Shown here: positions 16,117 to 16,805 of the stretch, one piece after another
Position numbering within the stretch: the first letter of the stretch is position 1
How the letters are laid out: the number at the start of each line of letters is the position of its first letter
NCBI GenBank assembly: GCA_036940085.1
Contig: JALLBK010000553.1
Location: forward strand, 1-16,805
Source: Discostella pseudostelligera
Taxonomy: Eukaryota; Bacillariophyta; Thalassiosirophyceae; Thalassiosirales; Thalassiosiraceae
DNA: 16,805 nt
Direction: 5' to 3'
The notes under the pieces: generated by a model
Told to the model about the DNA's origin: nothing
Seen by the model: the letters and a program-made list of their open reading frames with translations, nothing else
Database searches by the model: none
Made by a program: the position numbers and the translations under genes

Positions 16117-16805
16117 ATGAAATCCACCGTCCCTGCCGTGGCTGGCAAAGGAGTGACATCCAAATACAGTACTCCATCGAAGGTTGTAGTAGAGCCACGA
16201 CGTTCTCTGCGATTGTCATCATTGACCAAGGATTCGAAGGGGGAGGAGGGGGGTCGTATTCCAAATAATGTTGAAGGAGTGAGCCAGGATCTCAATTTCT
16301 CACCAAGATCCAGAGATGAAAGTAATAGGGGGGGAGATGGACACCTTAATGATACTGAGCCAAATAAGAAAGCGAGGTTGTCTGCAGTCAATGAGGATGT
16401 TGACAATACTTTCCTAGACGACAGTATCCAACTCTCAGGAACATCGAGGACAACCGTTGTTTCCAAAACTGCCCCTGGTGGACTTGGATTTCCAAAAGCT
16501 GATATGCCATCCAAGAACTTGCAGTGTGGAGCGATGTGGCTTTGCATGAGGCAGGAAGATGATGATTCTGTTCTGACTAATGTTGATTCCACATGTGTAT
16601 GTGTGGATTGTGGCTTTACGGCCCATCGCGAGTGTTCAGATCGCTTATTTGTCCAACAGCCTAAGAAGGAAGGACATTATGACTATCATCTGCATTTGTC
16701 CAAAGAGGGGAAGACAAAGGTTAGTAAGTATGTGGGCGATCGTGACGACATTATGATTTGTTTGTTGTGCATGAGCAAGATCGAAACTCGAATCGTCGCC
16801 AAGAC
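16117..16805 (+). CDS. Unrecognised protein with Cys/His-rich, probably zinc-binding segment (3' end outside window)
   Basis: From the ATG at 16117 one frame stays open for 229 codons to the last base, so the gene is truncated by the window. No other ATG occurs in this frame back to a stop at 15916. The N-terminal ~130 residues are polar and basic/acidic (EPRRSLRLSSLTK, NKKARLSAVNEDVDN), probably disordered, with a KKAR nuclear-signal-like patch. Residues 137-218 carry C-x5-C, C-x-C-x2-C-G-x4-H-x2-C (Cys160 to Cys173) and a later C-x2-C (215-218). This resembles a treble-clef, PHD- or C1-type zinc module, but I cannot name the family. A GTTAGT word at 16719 could be an intron donor, though the frame is open through it. 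A nuclear DNA- or protein-binding role is only a guess. Confidence 0.65.
   Translation, partial: MKSTVPAVAGKGVTSKYSTPSKVVVEPRRSLRLSSLTKDSKGEEGGRIPNNVEGVSQDLNFSPRSRDESNRGGDGHLNDTEPNKKARLSAVNEDVDNTFLDDSIQLSGTSRTTVVSKTAPGGLGFPKADMPSKNLQCGAMWLCMRQEDDDSVLTNVDSTCVCVDCGFTAHRECSDRLFVQQPKKEGHYDYHLHLSKEGKTKVSKYVGDRDDIMICLLCMSKIETRIVAK

Noticed and set aside
15993..16268. Open frame starting MSPAATPTCC as a small Cys/His-rich protein
   Set aside because: It overlaps the longer frame from 16117 that stays open to the window end and has better coding character. It is probably 5' UTR and a frame shadow.

Overview
The window looks like nuclear DNA of a unicellular eukaryote, most likely a diatom or close stramenopile relative. 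Four genes are interrupted by short spliceosomal introns (78-110 nt, GT...AG). Genes are dense on both strands with only a few hundred bases between them. The mix of Golgi-type fucosyltransferase-like genes, a membrane-anchored GH5-type glucanase and a heat-shock factor fits a diatom. The taxonomic call is an inference from style; I recognise no marker gene. There are no rRNA, tRNA, CRISPR or bacterial-style features.

Layout. (1) 1-~1350 is a decayed plus-strand gene: a RING half-domain with an IBR-like Cys cluster, then three imperfect ~40-residue repeats and a charged region, broken by frameshifts and nonsense codons. (2) 1845-4517 (A) and 5969-8035 (B) are tandem O-fucosyltransferase-like type II membrane proteins of 798 and 629 aa. 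A has three introns and B has two. They share a 214-nt block of perfect identity around the HVRRGDF motif. (3) 8090-9052, minus strand, is a BCNT/SWC5 (CFDP1) family gene convergent with B. A truncated, frameshifted copy of its 3' end lies convergent with A at ~4577-4830, so the ancestral duplication carried both genes. (4) 9308-10592, plus strand, is a CS-domain (p23/NudC-like) gene divergent from SWC5. It looks broken only because of an assembly join at the N at 10092. (5) 10677-12895, minus strand, is a three-exon membrane-anchored GH5-like glycosidase (676 aa). (6) 13638-15264, minus strand, is a three-exon heat-shock-factor gene whose C-terminus is cut by a second assembly join at 13805. 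(7) 16117 to the window end is the 5' part of an unrecognised plus-strand gene with a Cys/His-rich, probably zinc-binding segment.

Two points run across the window. First, both single-N gaps are flanked by direct duplications (72 nt and 10 nt), and merging the copies restores one long reading frame each time. They are best read as unmerged contig ends, not biology. Second, an E2F-like word (TTCCCGCC/GGCGGGAA or a close variant) lies upstream of every gene whose 5' end is visible. It reaches four tandem copies upstream of the glycosidase. The genes do not form one pathway: A and B probably act in the Golgi, SWC5 and HSF in the nucleus, the CS protein as a co-chaperone, and the GH5 enzyme at a membrane facing the secretory lumen or cell surface.
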